NCBI RefSeq assembly: GCF_943734655.1 | Contig: NC_071354.1 | Coordinates: 74,874,838-74,938,837, forward strand | Length of the DNA: 64,000 nt | Direction: 5' to 3' | Origin: Sabethes cyaneus | Lineage: Eukaryota; Arthropoda; Insecta; Diptera; Culicidae | Part shown: positions 1 through 12,331 of the stretch, one piece after another | How positions within the stretch are numbered: the first letter of the stretch is position 1 | Layout: each line of letters opens with the position of its first letter | Notes under the pieces: model-generated | Told to the model about the DNA's origin: nothing | Databases searched by the model: none | The model's input: only the letters and a program-made list of their open reading frames with translations | Position numbers and translations under genes: made by a program

Positions 1-548
1 TCAAACTTTATGTACCTTTTTCACAACTACACAACGTATTGGAACAAACTTTTTTTTTGTTTTGTTGGTAGGAGCATGGCAAAGACTTTTATAACATTTG
101 AGCCCTGTAAACGAAATACAGCTTGAGAATAACGAAAAAGAAAAAGAAAAGATGCCTGAAAAAATAAAATATTGTCTTCTTTTTCTTTTTTCTCTGGTTG
201 TGCTTCGTTTACAAAGCTGATCAAAAATTGGGAAAGAGCCGAAAATGTCGGTGAAATAAAATGAACAGTGCTTTACAGTGCTTTCAAATAATCTTCAAAG
301 AGACTCAGTATGTTAAAATACACATTTGCATTTGTATCACAAGAAGTAAGTTGCGTTTTCAATATGGGGAAAAATCTAATTAAAACAAGGTCCATGTGAA
401 GTCCTTCATACAGTATAATGCTGTTCCATCAAAATGGAACCACAAAAATCGATGTTGAAAACAATAGACTACCGCTTCCGTTGCTTGCGATGACCCATAT
501 TTTGAAATTTGAATAATTTGAAAGGGTTTCATGATTAACTTAATCATA
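1..548. other. Upstream sequence without recognisable gene
   Basis: AT-rich sequence ahead of the first receptor coding exon. I see no convincing core promoter, repeat family or coding segment. Because a splice acceptor lies at 562-563, this stretch is best read as part of an upstream intron, with the true promoter and first untranslated exon outside the window. Confidence 0.5.
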
Positions 549-563
549 TTCCATTCTTTTCAG
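549..563 (+). promoter_or_regulatory. Candidate 3' splice acceptor ahead of receptor coding exon
   Basis: A pyrimidine tract (ttccattcttttcag) ends in CAG at 561-563, with a possible branch-point region (ttaactt) about 25 bases upstream. If used, it removes the ATG at 531 from the mRNA and leaves the ATG at 615 as first start codon after a 51-base leader. This is inferred from motif and from the better signal peptide of the 615 start. Confidence 0.5.
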
Positions 564-614
564 TTCTCCTTCCGTCACAATCAGCGCGCTACTGCAGCTA
601 TACATAGCGTCAAG
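564..614 (+). other. Probable 5' UTR segment of receptor mRNA
   Basis: The 51 bases between the candidate acceptor and the ATG at 615 are open in the same frame but encode no hydrophobic leader. I therefore assign them as leader rather than coding. A transcript would settle it. Confidence 0.4.
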
Positions 615-1421
615 ATGAAATTCCAAGCATCCGAGGTTGTCACTTTGCTCGCACTGTTCGTTGCGCTGGGCTTGGGCGATGTCCAGACCGACGACCGGGC
701 GAGCAGAGCCACCAGCAAGCGACACCAGGACAGCTACCCCGGCCCGGTTGCGTTCGTCAGTGGATCACCACCGACCATTGCCATATTTCGCTCCGACACC
801 GATCGGATAAATCGAGCCACGATTTATCCTAACATAACAAACTTCCAAAGCCGGCCATCTCTTGCGGCACATGCTGCAGCGAATGCAAAACTGTTGCCAT
901 TGTCATCCCTCAATTCGATGATGGAAAACATATCAACTGTCACGTGGCGACAGCACCGCTATAGTTGGCTGGTAAAGCGTGAAGTGACTTATATGTCATC
1001 ACCGACAAGTCATCAACGGGCCACGTTAGAATTGGCCGCGGTCGACTCCAACGTCGGAGCGCTGAATTTTAATGGTGCAATTTGTCGCAATGGAAGCAGC
1101 TTACCAACAGTAGACGGAAGTTGCACTCCGAGCAATGGCAGCGCGAGTAGAACTGCCGGGGAGAATCAAACCACCACACCATACTACACCATAGTTAATC
1201 TGGACAATCACAACGATGTCCTGTGCGACGAGGAATACGAAACCGAAGAGCCGTACAACGAGAACTGTTTCATCGATCACAACGTGACCTGCGTTGGGGA
1301 CCCTCTGTACTGCAATCTAACGTACGAAGAGTACCGACAGCTGCTGTTGGACTACATCTATCCATCCACCGCCGAGTGGATTCTAATCGCATCGCACACG
1401 GTTGTTTTCATAATGGGATTG
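615..1421 (+). CDS. Neuropeptide GPCR (orexin/allatotropin receptor family), first coding exon
   Basis: Encodes 269 residues. MKFQASEVVTLLALFVALGL looks like a signal peptide and favours the start at 615 over the in-frame ATG at 531. A long Ser/Thr-rich extracellular segment follows with seven N-glycosylation sequons (NIT, NIS, NGS twice, NQT, NVT, NLT) and several cysteines. The exon ends in the first half of TM1 (EWILIASHTVVFIMGL), preceded by an acidic/Tyr-rich juxtamembrane stretch ending LLDYIYPSTA, the arrangement seen in orexin and insect allatotropin receptors. The exon stops at a GTGAGT donor at 1422 in phase 0, and the reading joins perfectly to VGNALVC at 31259. Allatotropin receptors sense the peptide that stimulates juvenile hormone synthesis and gut or heart muscle. 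The receptor family is well supported; the exact orthologue is inferred. Confidence 0.82.
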
Positions 1422-1427
1422 GTGAGT

Positions 1428-4400
1428 AGAAGCTTCCTTTCCTTACATCATCTGCTTTGCTTGTCTATACCAGCAACAGGACAAGACAGTCAGACGCAGA
1501 CAAAGTAATTATATTAGCTTAGCTTTGAAGTGATTGAAATGATTTGGCAGGATTCAAGAGGTTCCTGGAACCATTCGAACGCAACACCAGCCAGCCTATC
1601 AGAACACCCACACAAGACTTTCGAGCTTATGATGCTTTCATTGTGATTTATACCGAGTGTAAATTTGCTATGATTGTTTGCATGCATTGAAAACTCCTTT
1701 AATTTACATTTTGGATTGTTTTAATTGACTGTTTGAATTTTAATAACAGTTGTTTTTGCAAGGTTATACTACACAACATGAATAGATTACGTTTCGAGAA
1801 TATTGAAATTTTTCCTAATCACCGCAACAATAATTACACACCCTCGAAAAACGTGACAAAAAACAACAAATCTCTGCTCGTTAAAAAAAAACCCGAAGCT
1901 TAGAGTCGCTTAATTGCGGCATATTCACGTGTTGCAAGTGACAGGAGTAAAGCCGTGCATTAAACGTTTTCGCTTCAATCTGTAAGCATTATCGTCTCCC
2001 CTGAAACCAGGTTGGGCTGTCGTTGGAGTATCGCTTGCTCCATTCAAAGTATATTGTTTCTATTTAGCATAAATCATGCAGGTGGCATAAATCACATAAC
2101 ACCACACCACCAGATGCTGCTACGGCTGACTCTTTACTACCATGTTTACGGACGGACAGACTGTTCTCCGAGAGGGGAGAAGGAAAAGAATAACGAACAT
2201 GAACTGGGAGTCTGTTTTCTAAAGATTCGGTACAGCGGAAACTGACGTTTACAGCATCGTCGCTCGGAAGTGATGAAGGAACAGACAGTTACAATAAATT
2301 TACAATGTCGTACGGAAATGACGCAAGCTTGGGGCTTTTCCTAGCCCATTGAGGAAAAGTTATACCATGAACCCCCGCTAATGTGTGCTTGTTTAATCCG
2401 AACCCCGGTAATTTGAATGCATTCACATTAAACAAATGATCAAACGTCGTTCATAATTGACGTTTTAGTTAACCGATGCGATTGATGAGTACTATTTTTT
2501 ACGTAGCTTGATCTATGTGAGTTTTCCGAGAAGATTTTTTAAAATCTTTAACTTCGACCAGGTAAATAATAGTTTAGTTTACATAGCAATTTAGTAGGAC
2601 GTACTGTATTGATGAAGCAAAGATTTACCGACTCACGGTGTTTCTTAAGTGTTTGTATAATTCAACCCAAGTAACAATCCAATAGCAAATTGGTCTTATG
2701 CATTTCTTATAGTAGTTTTATCAGAGCATTGCAAAATCTATCAGGTTTTATAATGTTTTTCCTCAAGTGAATGTTATCTTATTTGATTAACATTTCTGGA
2801 GTATGATTGAAGGAGACTTGAAGAAACACGTATAAAACTGAAATATCAATAAGTGTAATTCACCTTATAAGTGGTTTTAAAGGATACTTGATTTCTGCTC
2901 AAAAACGACGCTCCTTAAAACCTAGCAATAGTTTTGACTAAAATTTATGACATTCTTCTGCAAGATTGGTTTATCTTAACAATGCTACCATAAAACCGTC
3001 TTAAAACCGTATATTCTTGCAAGAGAAATCATACTCTGAAGAAAGAACATTCGAGGGTAAACAACTGATCTGTCAAAATGGGCATCTGAACCAGGAGAAA
3101 ATTGAACAAATACTTTAGCGCGAAACTTTAGCAAGATTTCATATGAAAAACCAGCGAAATCAAAAAACAATGAAGATTTCCAAATGAGCTGAGGAAGGAC
3201 TATGCCGGTGATGATGCATCAATCGTAGATTTGTATGTTATTAGAAAATTTGGTTCGATTGTATTTTGGCGGAGGCGGTGCCGGTGCCGGTTTGTAGTTG
3301 TTTGTATTTTTTAAACTGAATATAGAGGTCATTAGCCGGTGTTGGGAAAATGTTCGAAGGGGTTGAAGCAGTTGAAGCATATTTTTTTTAAAGACGGTTG
3401 TAACGACAAAGTAAATGAAAAATTTTGCTGATTAAACTTTACGCATGGAACTGCCGTGCAGCCCACTTTTAATTTTTTAACACAATTTAGATGGGTAATC
3501 ATAATGACTGCTGTACTTAAAAAATATTAAACTCAATATAAGTAGGTAAACCTCCAGCACAAAAAACATCTTACATTGACACTTTGTTGACGTTTTCTTT
3601 GTTTATACTAGAATGATTATCTTGCAAAAAACTTGGTCCCCTTAAGTAATTCAAACAATTCTTGTTCAAGCACAACTTGTCTTCTTCAAGAATACAATAA
3701 GTATAGATGAACTTATCGACCTCTTAGAAAAATTTTCTTTGTCTTGTGCAAGACATGTTAGTCTAATAAGCGCTTTCAGGTTGATTTAGATAAAACCATT
3801 GAAAAAATGGCGAACAGAACTGTTTTGATTACTTTTGAAATTCTAGCCAATTGCATATGCGCGTTTATAAATATGTTGTTATGCAACACCATAAGTGATC
3901 TTAAATTTTTAAATAAATGTTCGGATACTTAAAAGACTTTTTGCCGCAATTTGTTAAAAATTTGATAGCTATCAACTTCTTCATGAAATTATTGAATTTT
4001 TTTTATTCATTAAATTTTTTAATAATCTAACGTAAATAACCGGCGCGTTAAAATTTTCTAACTTTCATGTCACAAAACATCGACAAACTGAGCGTGACAT
4101 GAAAAATTTCTCATTGATTGACAACAAAGCAACTGCTTTTATTTTCAATTTTCATTTATATCCATTTTGGAAAAGCAATATCTGTGAATGCTTTTTCTCT
4201 TATAGCTTTTAGTCAATTTAAAAAAATTAAGACTGTGAAAAGTGTATGATGTCTTGCAACTGTTCTTTGAGACGACAACCATAAAATCATCAACACTTGT
4301 GGTGGTTTTCTTTTAGTTTCAACCGACTCTTGGAAGTCACTATAAATACATATCGATAAGAATTACGAGTTTTAAAAGGACCTTTAGAAATATTCTTGAG

Positions 4401-4517
4401 AACCTTCTTTAGTGTGGGCCTCCCCAGATTTATAAGGGTTTTATGGCTGTTTTATCGCAGATTTGTAGAATTGCAAGTTTTATATTCGGTTTTAAGGAGC
4501 AAATGCTGGAAACCTCT
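1428..4517. other. Intronic sequence, no gene recognised
   Basis: AT-rich single-copy-looking sequence. A segment near 2666 begins with the same cccaagtaacaat-type terminus seen in MITE fragments at 32084 and 60795, so part of 2660-2900 may be a degraded MITE. A short hairpin (catgtcac / gtgacatg) lies near 4066-4103. I see no exon-like sequence. Confidence 0.4.
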
Positions 4518-5300
4518 TCAAGTGCATCTTAAAATTAAATTTGTTACTTGGGAAGACAAACATGTGAAAAGAGCCTTTGTGCAAATGAGGGATTCTCTTT
4601 GTGTCTCCTCACCAGCACCACTTTTTGAACCAATTTTTGAGCTATCAGTGTAAAATATCGTTGAGCCTTGACGAACCATAGGAACTCCAATCTCAGGTTT
4701 CATCCAACCTCCATTCATACTTAACACAGGCCCTATTTTAAAGTAATTCAGAATGCTCATGTGACCACAATGATCCGATGAAACATTTTTAAATTTATTA
4801 AGCCTCAGAGCACATCTCTCCAATTACACAAATTCATGCAAAGGAAGCAGATTGAGAATTGCATCTAATGCTTTCGATGGAGTACTACGCATTGGTCCGG
4901 TTATTGCAATGCACGCAAGTCGTTGAAGTTTTGCAAGCTTTGATTCAGCAGTAGCCTCCTTTGGTTTTGGCCACCAGACTAATGAAGCATACGTAACTTT
5001 CGGTTTTATAATAGATGTGTAGATCCACATTATCATTTTTGGCTTTAAGCCCCATTTCCTTCCGATGGTTTTTGAACATAGCCACAATGCACTGACTGCC
5101 TTGTTTATCGCTACGTCGAGATGTGCATTCCAGCTTAGCTTTTGCGTCCAGAATTAAACCTAAGAATTTTACTTGTTCACTTAATTTTATTTGCTTTCCC
5201 TCAAGCTTGAGAAGCTTTTAGTTGAGTTTTCTACTTTTAGTGAAAGGGACAATTACGATTTTTGTCGGATTAACTAATACTAGAAAGCTATTCAAGAAAG
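4518..5300 (-). pseudogene. LINE fragment with RNase H domain (I/LOA-like)
   Basis: On the minus strand, residues read as the C-terminal part of a non-LTR reverse transcriptase: a conserved KFLGLILDAK segment, then WIYTSIIKPKVTYASLVWW and the LQRLA...TPSKALDAILNLLPLH block. After an in-frame stop near 4821 the frame continues into a segment with FYTDSSKIGSKSGAG, the first active-site region of an RNase H domain. A reverse transcriptase followed by RNase H is typical of I/LOA-type LINEs such as those of mosquitoes. There is at least one frameshift near 5140 and one stop, so it is dead. The clade is inferred from domain order. Confidence 0.7.
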
Positions 5301-5439
5301 TAATACTATTTTCCAAACTTATTGTCACAACGGATCTCCTTTACTTTACTGTACAGCAGTCCCCCCAATCAGAACGCAAGACAAAATATATCTTGTACAA
5401 TTCTACGCTATTTTCAAAACCATGTTAAAGGCGACAGTC

Positions 5440-5705
5440 ATTGGAATAACCTTCCCGAAGACCGCAGCTCCTCCCGTAGACTCGCAGGTGGACCGGACAC
5501 GTTGTAAGCATGCGATAAAAACAACCTCTTCAACAACCCTACCGGCACCAGGACAAGGGGGTTCAACGTGCAAGATAGCTGGACCAGATCGAAAGTAATT
5601 TGCGACTTCTCAGACGACTGGGAAATTGACGACGAGTGACCCAAGATCGAGTTGAAAGGAGACCACTGCTCGAAAGAGCACGAGCTACCCCGGCTCTAGG
5701 CTGCT
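5440..5705 (+). pseudogene. LINE 3'-terminal coding fragment
   Basis: The plus strand carries the degraded C-terminus of a second LINE family: a charged stretch reading DQIESNLRLLRRLGN, then TQDRVERRPLLERA, with stops and frameshifts. The same segment occurs in the opposite orientation at 45110-45290, where more of the element is preserved. That copy makes the identification firm although this fragment alone is weak. Confidence 0.55.
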
Positions 5706-5935
5706 GACGACAATGACTTCTTACTGCTCACTACTTGCTTCCCACTTTTTACTATCCACTTCTTACTTACTTGTCCCTTTTCAACGGCTAGGAAGTCTGT
5801 CGATAAAGAAGTATAATGTCTTAAAAGACAGTTATACCTAACGCTTTTGTCCCTTCTCACATCTCACTTCATATTTCCTACTTCTCCGTTCTCTCGTCTC
5901 AGTTCTTACTTCTCACTTCTCATTTCTCATGATTT
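5700..5935. repeat. Pyrimidine-rich low-complexity tract
   Basis: Repeated cttct/ttctcact motifs follow directly after the LINE fragment (for example 5720-5770 and 5870-5930). This resembles low-complexity sequence that often trails retrotransposon 3' ends. No coding potential. Confidence 0.5.
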
Positions 5936-6275
5936 ACAGGCGTGATCATGAGAAACGATAACGATCATGGCGAAACGGCAGCCATAATGATTGTTTCATT
6001 TAACGAATGCATTGAAAAATAGACGAATTTCGAATGGCGATGAAAAAAAGATACAAAAGATAATTCAAAGAAACAAATCCTCTTTTAATCCTATGTATGT
6101 TTATAAGCATTCTACAAAAACTCCGAAGAAAAAAATGGATGCCGGCATGTTCTTCAGCTCTTTCGTGGCCTTAGCGACCAGCTGCTTTTTCGTTCAGGTG
6201 AAGAAATTATTGAAGTAGATCCTCCGTTTCAGGTTTGGCCAAAAAATTTCTATCGATCGCAACTGGCAGACATTA

Positions 6276-6360
6276 GGCCGTATAAATAAAACAGTCTGCT
6301 TTGCTTTTCCCGTGTAAATCTCATGGGAGTGTTTGCTCTAACTCTTGTATTCATACGGCC
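6276..6360. mobile_element. Short MITE with GGCCGTAT terminal inverted repeats
   Basis: An 85-bp element begins ggccgtataaata and ends tattcatacggcc. The interior (tttgcttttcccgtgtaaatc) recurs nearly identically at 61108-61140, inside a longer inverted arrangement of the same family. No coding capacity; a non-autonomous DNA element. Confidence 0.65.
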
Positions 6361-7860
6361 TGTTGGAAGAACTAGCGTTCTTCGACACAATGTTTACATT
6401 CAGCCGGCCCATCTTCTGCAGTAATCTCTAGGCCCGACTAAAAGGCCACATTCTCCTTCGCAACATTCTTTATTCTCGATCAAGGTGGCAATTTCCGGCG
6501 AGGTGACAACTACATAGTGTATATTTCCTCGTTGATCGCAAGTCCCAAAGGAAAGAACAGCAGTTTTGACATTCCTTTCTCACTGGTCGTCAGGGACCTT
6601 CTTTAGGAACTTCGATGGAAGAGATGTATCTTTCAAAGAGACGTTATCGCTTACCTCCTTGGAGGATGACGAAAAGTACCCGGTCCCCTACCAGTCATTG
6701 CTGTCTAGTGTCCAGTAGGCCTCCATCATCCATTATGACATTATGACTGCCGCACTTCGCTGGAATGTTGATTTTCACCATCACCCTTAGCCGCTCCTTC
6801 TGAGTGATTTTCTACTGCTCAGACATGGCCAGCCTCGACTGACGGTTCCATATTAAAATGTCAATTTTGATTAGCTACTTCTTCACCGTTTGGCCGGTTG
6901 ATCCGACCTTTTGGTCCAAGAGTTAGAACGATGAACCCACTTTCCTCACGGTCTTCCTCTTTAGCTTCTGTTGCACTTTACGGTCGCGCTGCAGCGTCGG
7001 TTGACCGTAATCAGGCTGCCATTCCCGTTCCCGCCCTTCACCACAAAATGCCTCATGATGCCCAACTTTTTGGCTCCGCTCCGCAGTACGAACAAAGCAT
7101 CGTACGTAGTTACGTGACTGTTTTTGCCATGGCTGCTGAACATCAATTGATAACGCTGTCAATTTATTTTTCTGTACACAGCAGGGTTGCTACAATTAGC
7201 GATGCATCACCAACAGGTGGCAGGATAATCTCATGAAAAATCGCTTAAATCAATCCCATTTTTTAAAACATTTTTTTCCATGTGTGGACTCATAACTGCG
7301 ACCTGTATAGTTTAAAATAAAGCCTGGGTGTTTGCTGTATGCAGGGATCGTCGAATTACTCGGAGCGGTGCGAGAAAAGCCAGTGCTACTCGCAAGCGAA
7401 CAAGATTGTCTTCGATTTGGCAAAGAGAAAAAGAGACGGAGCCGGAGACCATATGTCTAATGTGCGGGAAACGTACGACGAATGAGCTACAGGCTGTCTA
7501 AAGTGCAGGAGACATTTTTACACTTTCGTGCTCGGGTGCGGCACGTTTGAGTAGCTCCGCGTGTTCTTTCGCATGTATCTTGAAGGGGGTAGCCTGTATG
7601 ACCTGCACTGCATTTCTTTTTTTGCAATAATCGCTATTGAGTGAGCGACATGCTTATTAAATTTTATGCGGGCTTGTGTGTATTGGGGTTTACCCATCCT
7701 TCAAAGCTTGATTTACTTTACCCACTTATTCCTCGCTGCCAGCACTATCCCATATTATAGCCGTCCCTGGCGAGGACTCCTTCGTTCCTCTGACCAGTAC
7801 ACTTATATATAGGAGGGACTTTTGCACTGTGAAGAAGCTTCAGTGGGTAAATATATAGAA
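6361..7860. other. Moderately GC-rich region, no gene recognised
   Basis: Several short open stretches exist on both strands (minus 6900-7160, minus 6400-6560) but none matches a family I know, and frames are short. It could be a degraded retroelement body. I see no splice-supported exon. Confidence 0.35.
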
Positions 7861-9304
7861 CTAGCTGAGTGCCCGGTCTTACTCGGGACGCCTTTATCTC
7901 ACAGCCACTTGTACATCAGTTATTGTAACCGAAATGCTTATAATGCAAAAATATAACGCTTGTTCCTCTTTTGGACGTTCCTCCCCATTTGTCAGCTCCC
8001 CCTCTTTTGTCTACCCAGCCACTTACACACACATGTACACTTACACATCTGTTTTCTTTACGAAAATCTCTATTAAACCCTATAAAGAAAGAGAAACACA
8101 GACATTTATCCTATTTGCACCTTCCGCTAACAATGGCCACCCCACCCATAGGTAATGAATAGTTTTGTTATTGTACTTTTCAAAAAAGTAGAAGGTGCAA
8201 CAGTGTTTCTTCCATGGATTCTCAGATCAACTCCACACTGTTTGAATGATTCCCTGTGACTTAAATAGAGTCGGCCAGCAACACTTAGCACTAATGGTCG
8301 AAAAATTTTTATACAGGTCACTTTGATTCGGCGCATAATTACACTTGACAAATCTACAGCTGCGAGCATTGCCGTTTAGTGTATCGTATTTTGATTTTTC
8401 TGTTGTACGGATAAGTTGTTACAGTCATGTAGGTGTTACTACCCCCTTCCTGTCAGCAACCTCCTGTCATCAGCTTCCTCTTCTGTCCCACCGTCACTTA
8501 AGGAAGAACCGTCCAAACATTTCGGAGTCTTCCCCCTGTTACTCCCCCCCTCTTTTGTCAACCTCTTCAGTTATGATTCCCTTATATCAAGGAACACGAA
8601 AGTTTGATAAAGAACGGTCAAGGCGTTTCGGAATTATCGTTTCCCCTCCCTATTAGCCCCACCCTCCTTTGTCAATCCCCGGTGCTGATTCCCTGATGCC
8701 AAGGAACATGCGTGCCAAGTTTGATAAAGAACGGTCAAGGCGTTTCGGAGTTATGGCCTCCACTCTATTAGGGACCCTCCCCCCTGTCAGGGAATCTTCC
8801 CCCTCGTTCTTGTTAACCCACCAGTGCTGATTCTTTTATGTCAAGGAACATGTACGCCAAGTTTGATGAATAACCGCCCGAATTTCGGAGTTATGGCCTC
8901 CCCCTATTACGAAGCCCCCCCCTTTATTTCGGAGTTATGGTCCCCCCCTTTTAGTTCCCCTCCTCCCTTTGTCAACCGCCGTGCGAGTTCCCTGATGTCA
9001 AGAAACATGTGTGCCAAGTTTGATAAAGAACGGTCAAGGCGTTTCGGAGTTATGGCTTCACTCTACTGGGGAGCCTCCCCCCTATCAGCGAACCTCCCCC
9101 CTCCCTCATTTTTGTTTACTCTCCAGTGCTGATTCTCTTATGCCAAGGAACAATTGTTCCAAGTTTGATGAATAACCGTCCAGGCATTTCAGAGTTATGG
9201 CCTCCCCCCTGTTACGAAGCCCCCACCCCTTGTCAGATTCTCTTATATCAAAGAACATGTGTGCCAAGTTTGGTGGAGATCGGTCAAGGCGTTCTGGAGT
9301 TATG
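7861..9304 (+). mobile_element. Composite repeat element E1
   Basis: Starts CTAGCTGAGTGCCCGG and contains degenerate units built around gtgctgattcccttatgtca, caagtttgataaagaacgg and tcaaggcgtttcggagttatgg, repeated near 8570, 8690, 8830, 8990, 9130 and 9240. It leads into an 8-bp microsatellite and a TA tract. The same start, units and end occur in E3 (33609-35546). No protein is encoded. The units resemble the non-coding parts of retroelements, but I cannot assign a class. Confidence 0.6.
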
Positions 9305-9455
9305 GTGGAACATACAAACATACAAACATACATACAAACATACAAACATACAAACATACAAACATACAAACATACAAACATACAAACATACAAACATACA
9401 AACATACAAACATACAAACATACAAACATACAAACATACAAACATACAAACATGC
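9305..9455 (+). repeat. (ACAAACAT)n microsatellite
   Basis: About 18 nearly perfect 8-bp units, forming the tail of E1. A much shorter version (acatacaaacatac) sits at the equivalent place in E3 near 35507. Long open frames across it are artefacts of an 8-bp repeat readable in all frames. Confidence 0.9.
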
Positions 9456-9463
9456 TCACGCTC

Positions 9464-9643
<180 letters not shown>

Positions 9644-9644
9644 A

Positions 9645-12331
9645 CTAGCTGACCCGACAAACTTCGTATTGCCACAAATTAACCTGTGTTGTACATAAAT
9701 CATGAATCTCGGATGATCTTTGTCACAATCTCGAGTTTTGCAAGCCCCTCAGTGGGCGGTGCTTCCGACGGCGGGTCACCGGCAACACTCGCGACCGTCT
9801 CGTCCTGAATGATCTAGTGTTACTATAGATAGTTTTTGTGGTCTTGTATTGACTAATGTTTTATGGAAGAGTCTCAAATTTCTCGAGTTTGATTAGTTTT
9901 TGAGTTTCGCAAAAATTTCTGTTTTATTTGTATGAGAGTCCATATCCCCCTACCACAGGGGTGAGAGGTCTCTAACTATCGTTAAGTAAATTCAAGACTC
10001 CAAAATCTCCCACATGCCAAATTTGGTTCCATTTGCTTGATTAGTTCTCAAGTTGTAAGGAAATTTGAATTTCATTTGTATGGGAGCTCCCATCTTAAAA
10101 GGGGAAGGGGTCGTAATTCACAATAGAAAAAAATTCTGCCATCTAAAACTCCCACATGCCAAATTTGGTTCCATTTGATTAATTAGTTCTCGAGATAAGA
10201 GGAAATTTGCATTTCATTTGTATGGAAGCCCACCCTCTTAAAGGGGAGATGGGCAATAACTCGCTTTCTAAAGAAGAGAGGGGTCTCAATTCACCATAGA
10301 AAAAAATCTTGCGTCCAAAACCACTTACATGTCAAATTTGGTTCCATTTGCTTGATTAGTTCTCGAGTTATGAGGAAATTTGTTTTTTATTTGTATAGGA
10401 GCCCCCCCCCCTCTTAAAGTGGGGAAATCCATAGAAAATATACCATAGAAAATATTCTTGCCTACAAAAACACCCACATGATAAATTTGGTTCCATTTGC
10501 TTGATTAGTTCTAGAGTTATGAGGAAATTTGTATTTGGTTTGTATGAGAGCCCCCCCTCTTATAAAGGTAAGGGGACCTAATTCATCATAGAAAAAATGG
10601 TTGCCTCCAAAAACACCCACATGCCAAATATGGTTCCATTTGCTTGATTAGTTCTCGAATTATAAAGAAATTTGTATTTCATTTGTGTAGAAGCACCCCC
10701 TCTTAAAGTTGGGAGGAGTCCTAATTCACCATAGAAAATATTTTTGCCTCCAGAAACCTCCACATGTCAAATTTGGTTCAATTTGCTTGATTAGTTCTCG
10801 AGTTATAAGGAAATTTGAATTTCATTTGTATAGGAGCCCCCCCTCCTAAAGTGGGTAGGGGTCCCAATTTATCATAGAAAAAATTTTGTCTCCAAAAACA
10901 CCCACGTGCCAAATTTGGTTCCATTTGCTTGATTAGTTCTCGAGTTATGAGGAAATTTGTATTTCGTTTGTATAGGAGCCCCCCCCCCCCTCTTAAAGTT
11001 GGGAGGTGTCCTAATTCACCATAGAAAATATTCTTGCCCTCAAAAACTTTCACATGCCAAATTTGGTTTCATTTGCTTGATTAGCTCTCGAGTTATGAGG
11101 AAATTTGTATTTCATTTGTATAGGAGCCCCCCCTCTTAAAGTGAGGAGGGGTCCCAGTACATCATAAAAAAAAATTTTGCTTCCAAAAACACCCACGTGT
11201 CAAATTTGGTTCCATTTGCTTGATTAGTTCTCGAGTTATGAGGAAATTTGTATTTCGTTTGTACAGGAGCCCCCCCTCTTAAAGTGGGGAGGGGTTCTAA
11301 TTCACCATATCAAATATTCATGCCCTAGAAAACTTTCACATGCCAAATTTGGTTCCATTTGCTTGATTAATTCTCGAGTTATGAGGAAATTTGCATTTCA
11401 TTTGTTTAGGAGCCCCCCTTCCTAAAGTGGGGAGGGGTCCCAATTCATTATAGAAAAAAATTTTGTCTCCAAAAACACCCACGTGCCAAATTTTGTTCCA
11501 TTTGCTTGATTAGTTCTCGAGTTATGAGGAAATTTGTATTTCGTTTGTATAGGAGCCCCCCCTCTTAAAGTGGGGAGGGGTCCTTATTCACCATAGAAAA
11601 TATTCTTGCCCTCGAAAACTTTCACATGCCAAATTTTGTTCCATTTGCTTGATTAGTTCTTCAGTTATGAGGAAATTTGTATTTCATGTGTATAGGATCC
11701 CCCCCTACTAAAACGGGGAGGGGTCCCAATTCATCATAGAAAAAATTTTTGTTTCCAAAAACACCCACATGCCAAATGTGGTTCCATTTGCTTAATTACT
11801 TCTCGAGTTATGAGGAAAATTGTGTCTCTTTGGTACAGGAGCCCCTCTTAAAGTGGGGAGGGGTCCTAATCTACTATAGAAAATATTCTTGCCCTCGAAA
11901 ACCTTCACATGCCAAATTTGGTTCCATTTGCTTGATTAGTTCTCGAGTTATGAGGAAATTTGTATGGAAGCCCCCCCCTTTTAAAGAGGAGAGGAGTTAT
12001 AATTCCCCTAATAAAGAGGGGAGGGGTCTCAATTTACCATAGAATAAATTCTTGTCACCGAAAACACCCACATGCCAAATTTTGTTCTATTTGCTTGATT
12101 AGTTGTCGAGTTATGCAGAAATTTGTGTTTCATTTGTATGGGAGCCCCCCCTCTTAGTGGGGGGAGGGGTTTCTAACCATCACTAAAACCTTTCCTGGCC
12201 CCAAAAAAACTCTACATGCATATTTTCATGCCGATTGGTTCAGTAGTTTTCGATTCTATAAGGAACATACGGACAGACAGACAGACAGACAGACAGAAAT
12301 CCTTCTTTATAGGTATAGATATATATATATA
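9645..12331 (+). mobile_element. Composite repeat element E2 with long tandem array
   Basis: Starts CTAGCTGACCCGACAAACTT and runs through a unique head of about 290 bp (GC-rich at 9745-9815), a tandem array of 145-bp units, and an end reading gattggttcagtagttttcg, then (ACAG)n, then ATAGATATATAT. Head fragments occur reversed at 28730-28836 and inside the foldback element at 46505-46730. The (ACAG)n/TA tail and conserved ends are reminiscent of non-LTR or SINE-like elements, but no coding sequence remains. Class unassigned. Confidence 0.6.
9940..12180 (+). repeat. Tandem array of about fifteen 145-bp units
   Basis: The sub-motif cacatgccaaatttggttcc recurs about every 145 bp (near 10007, 10151, 10322, 10470, 10617, 10760, 10901, 11049, 11192, 11335, 11479, 11621, 11763, 11907, 12066). 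Each unit contains tgcttgattagttctcgag, then gaggaaatttg, then a C-run and cttaaagtgggga. Units diverge modestly, so the array is not fully homogenised. Short open frames inside are by-products. Confidence 0.9.

Noticed and set aside
6898..7236. Plus-strand 112-residue and overlapping minus-strand frames
   Set aside because: Three overlapping frames on opposite strands, none with a recognisable domain, start context or splice sites.
10578..12157. Open frames of 60-97 residues on both strands within the E2 array
   Set aside because: They repeat the same residues once per tandem unit and have no start or splice context.
9940..12180. Regularly spaced repeats that could be mistaken for a CRISPR array
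   Set aside because: The units are contiguous 145-bp tandem copies without unique spacers, in a eukaryotic intron.
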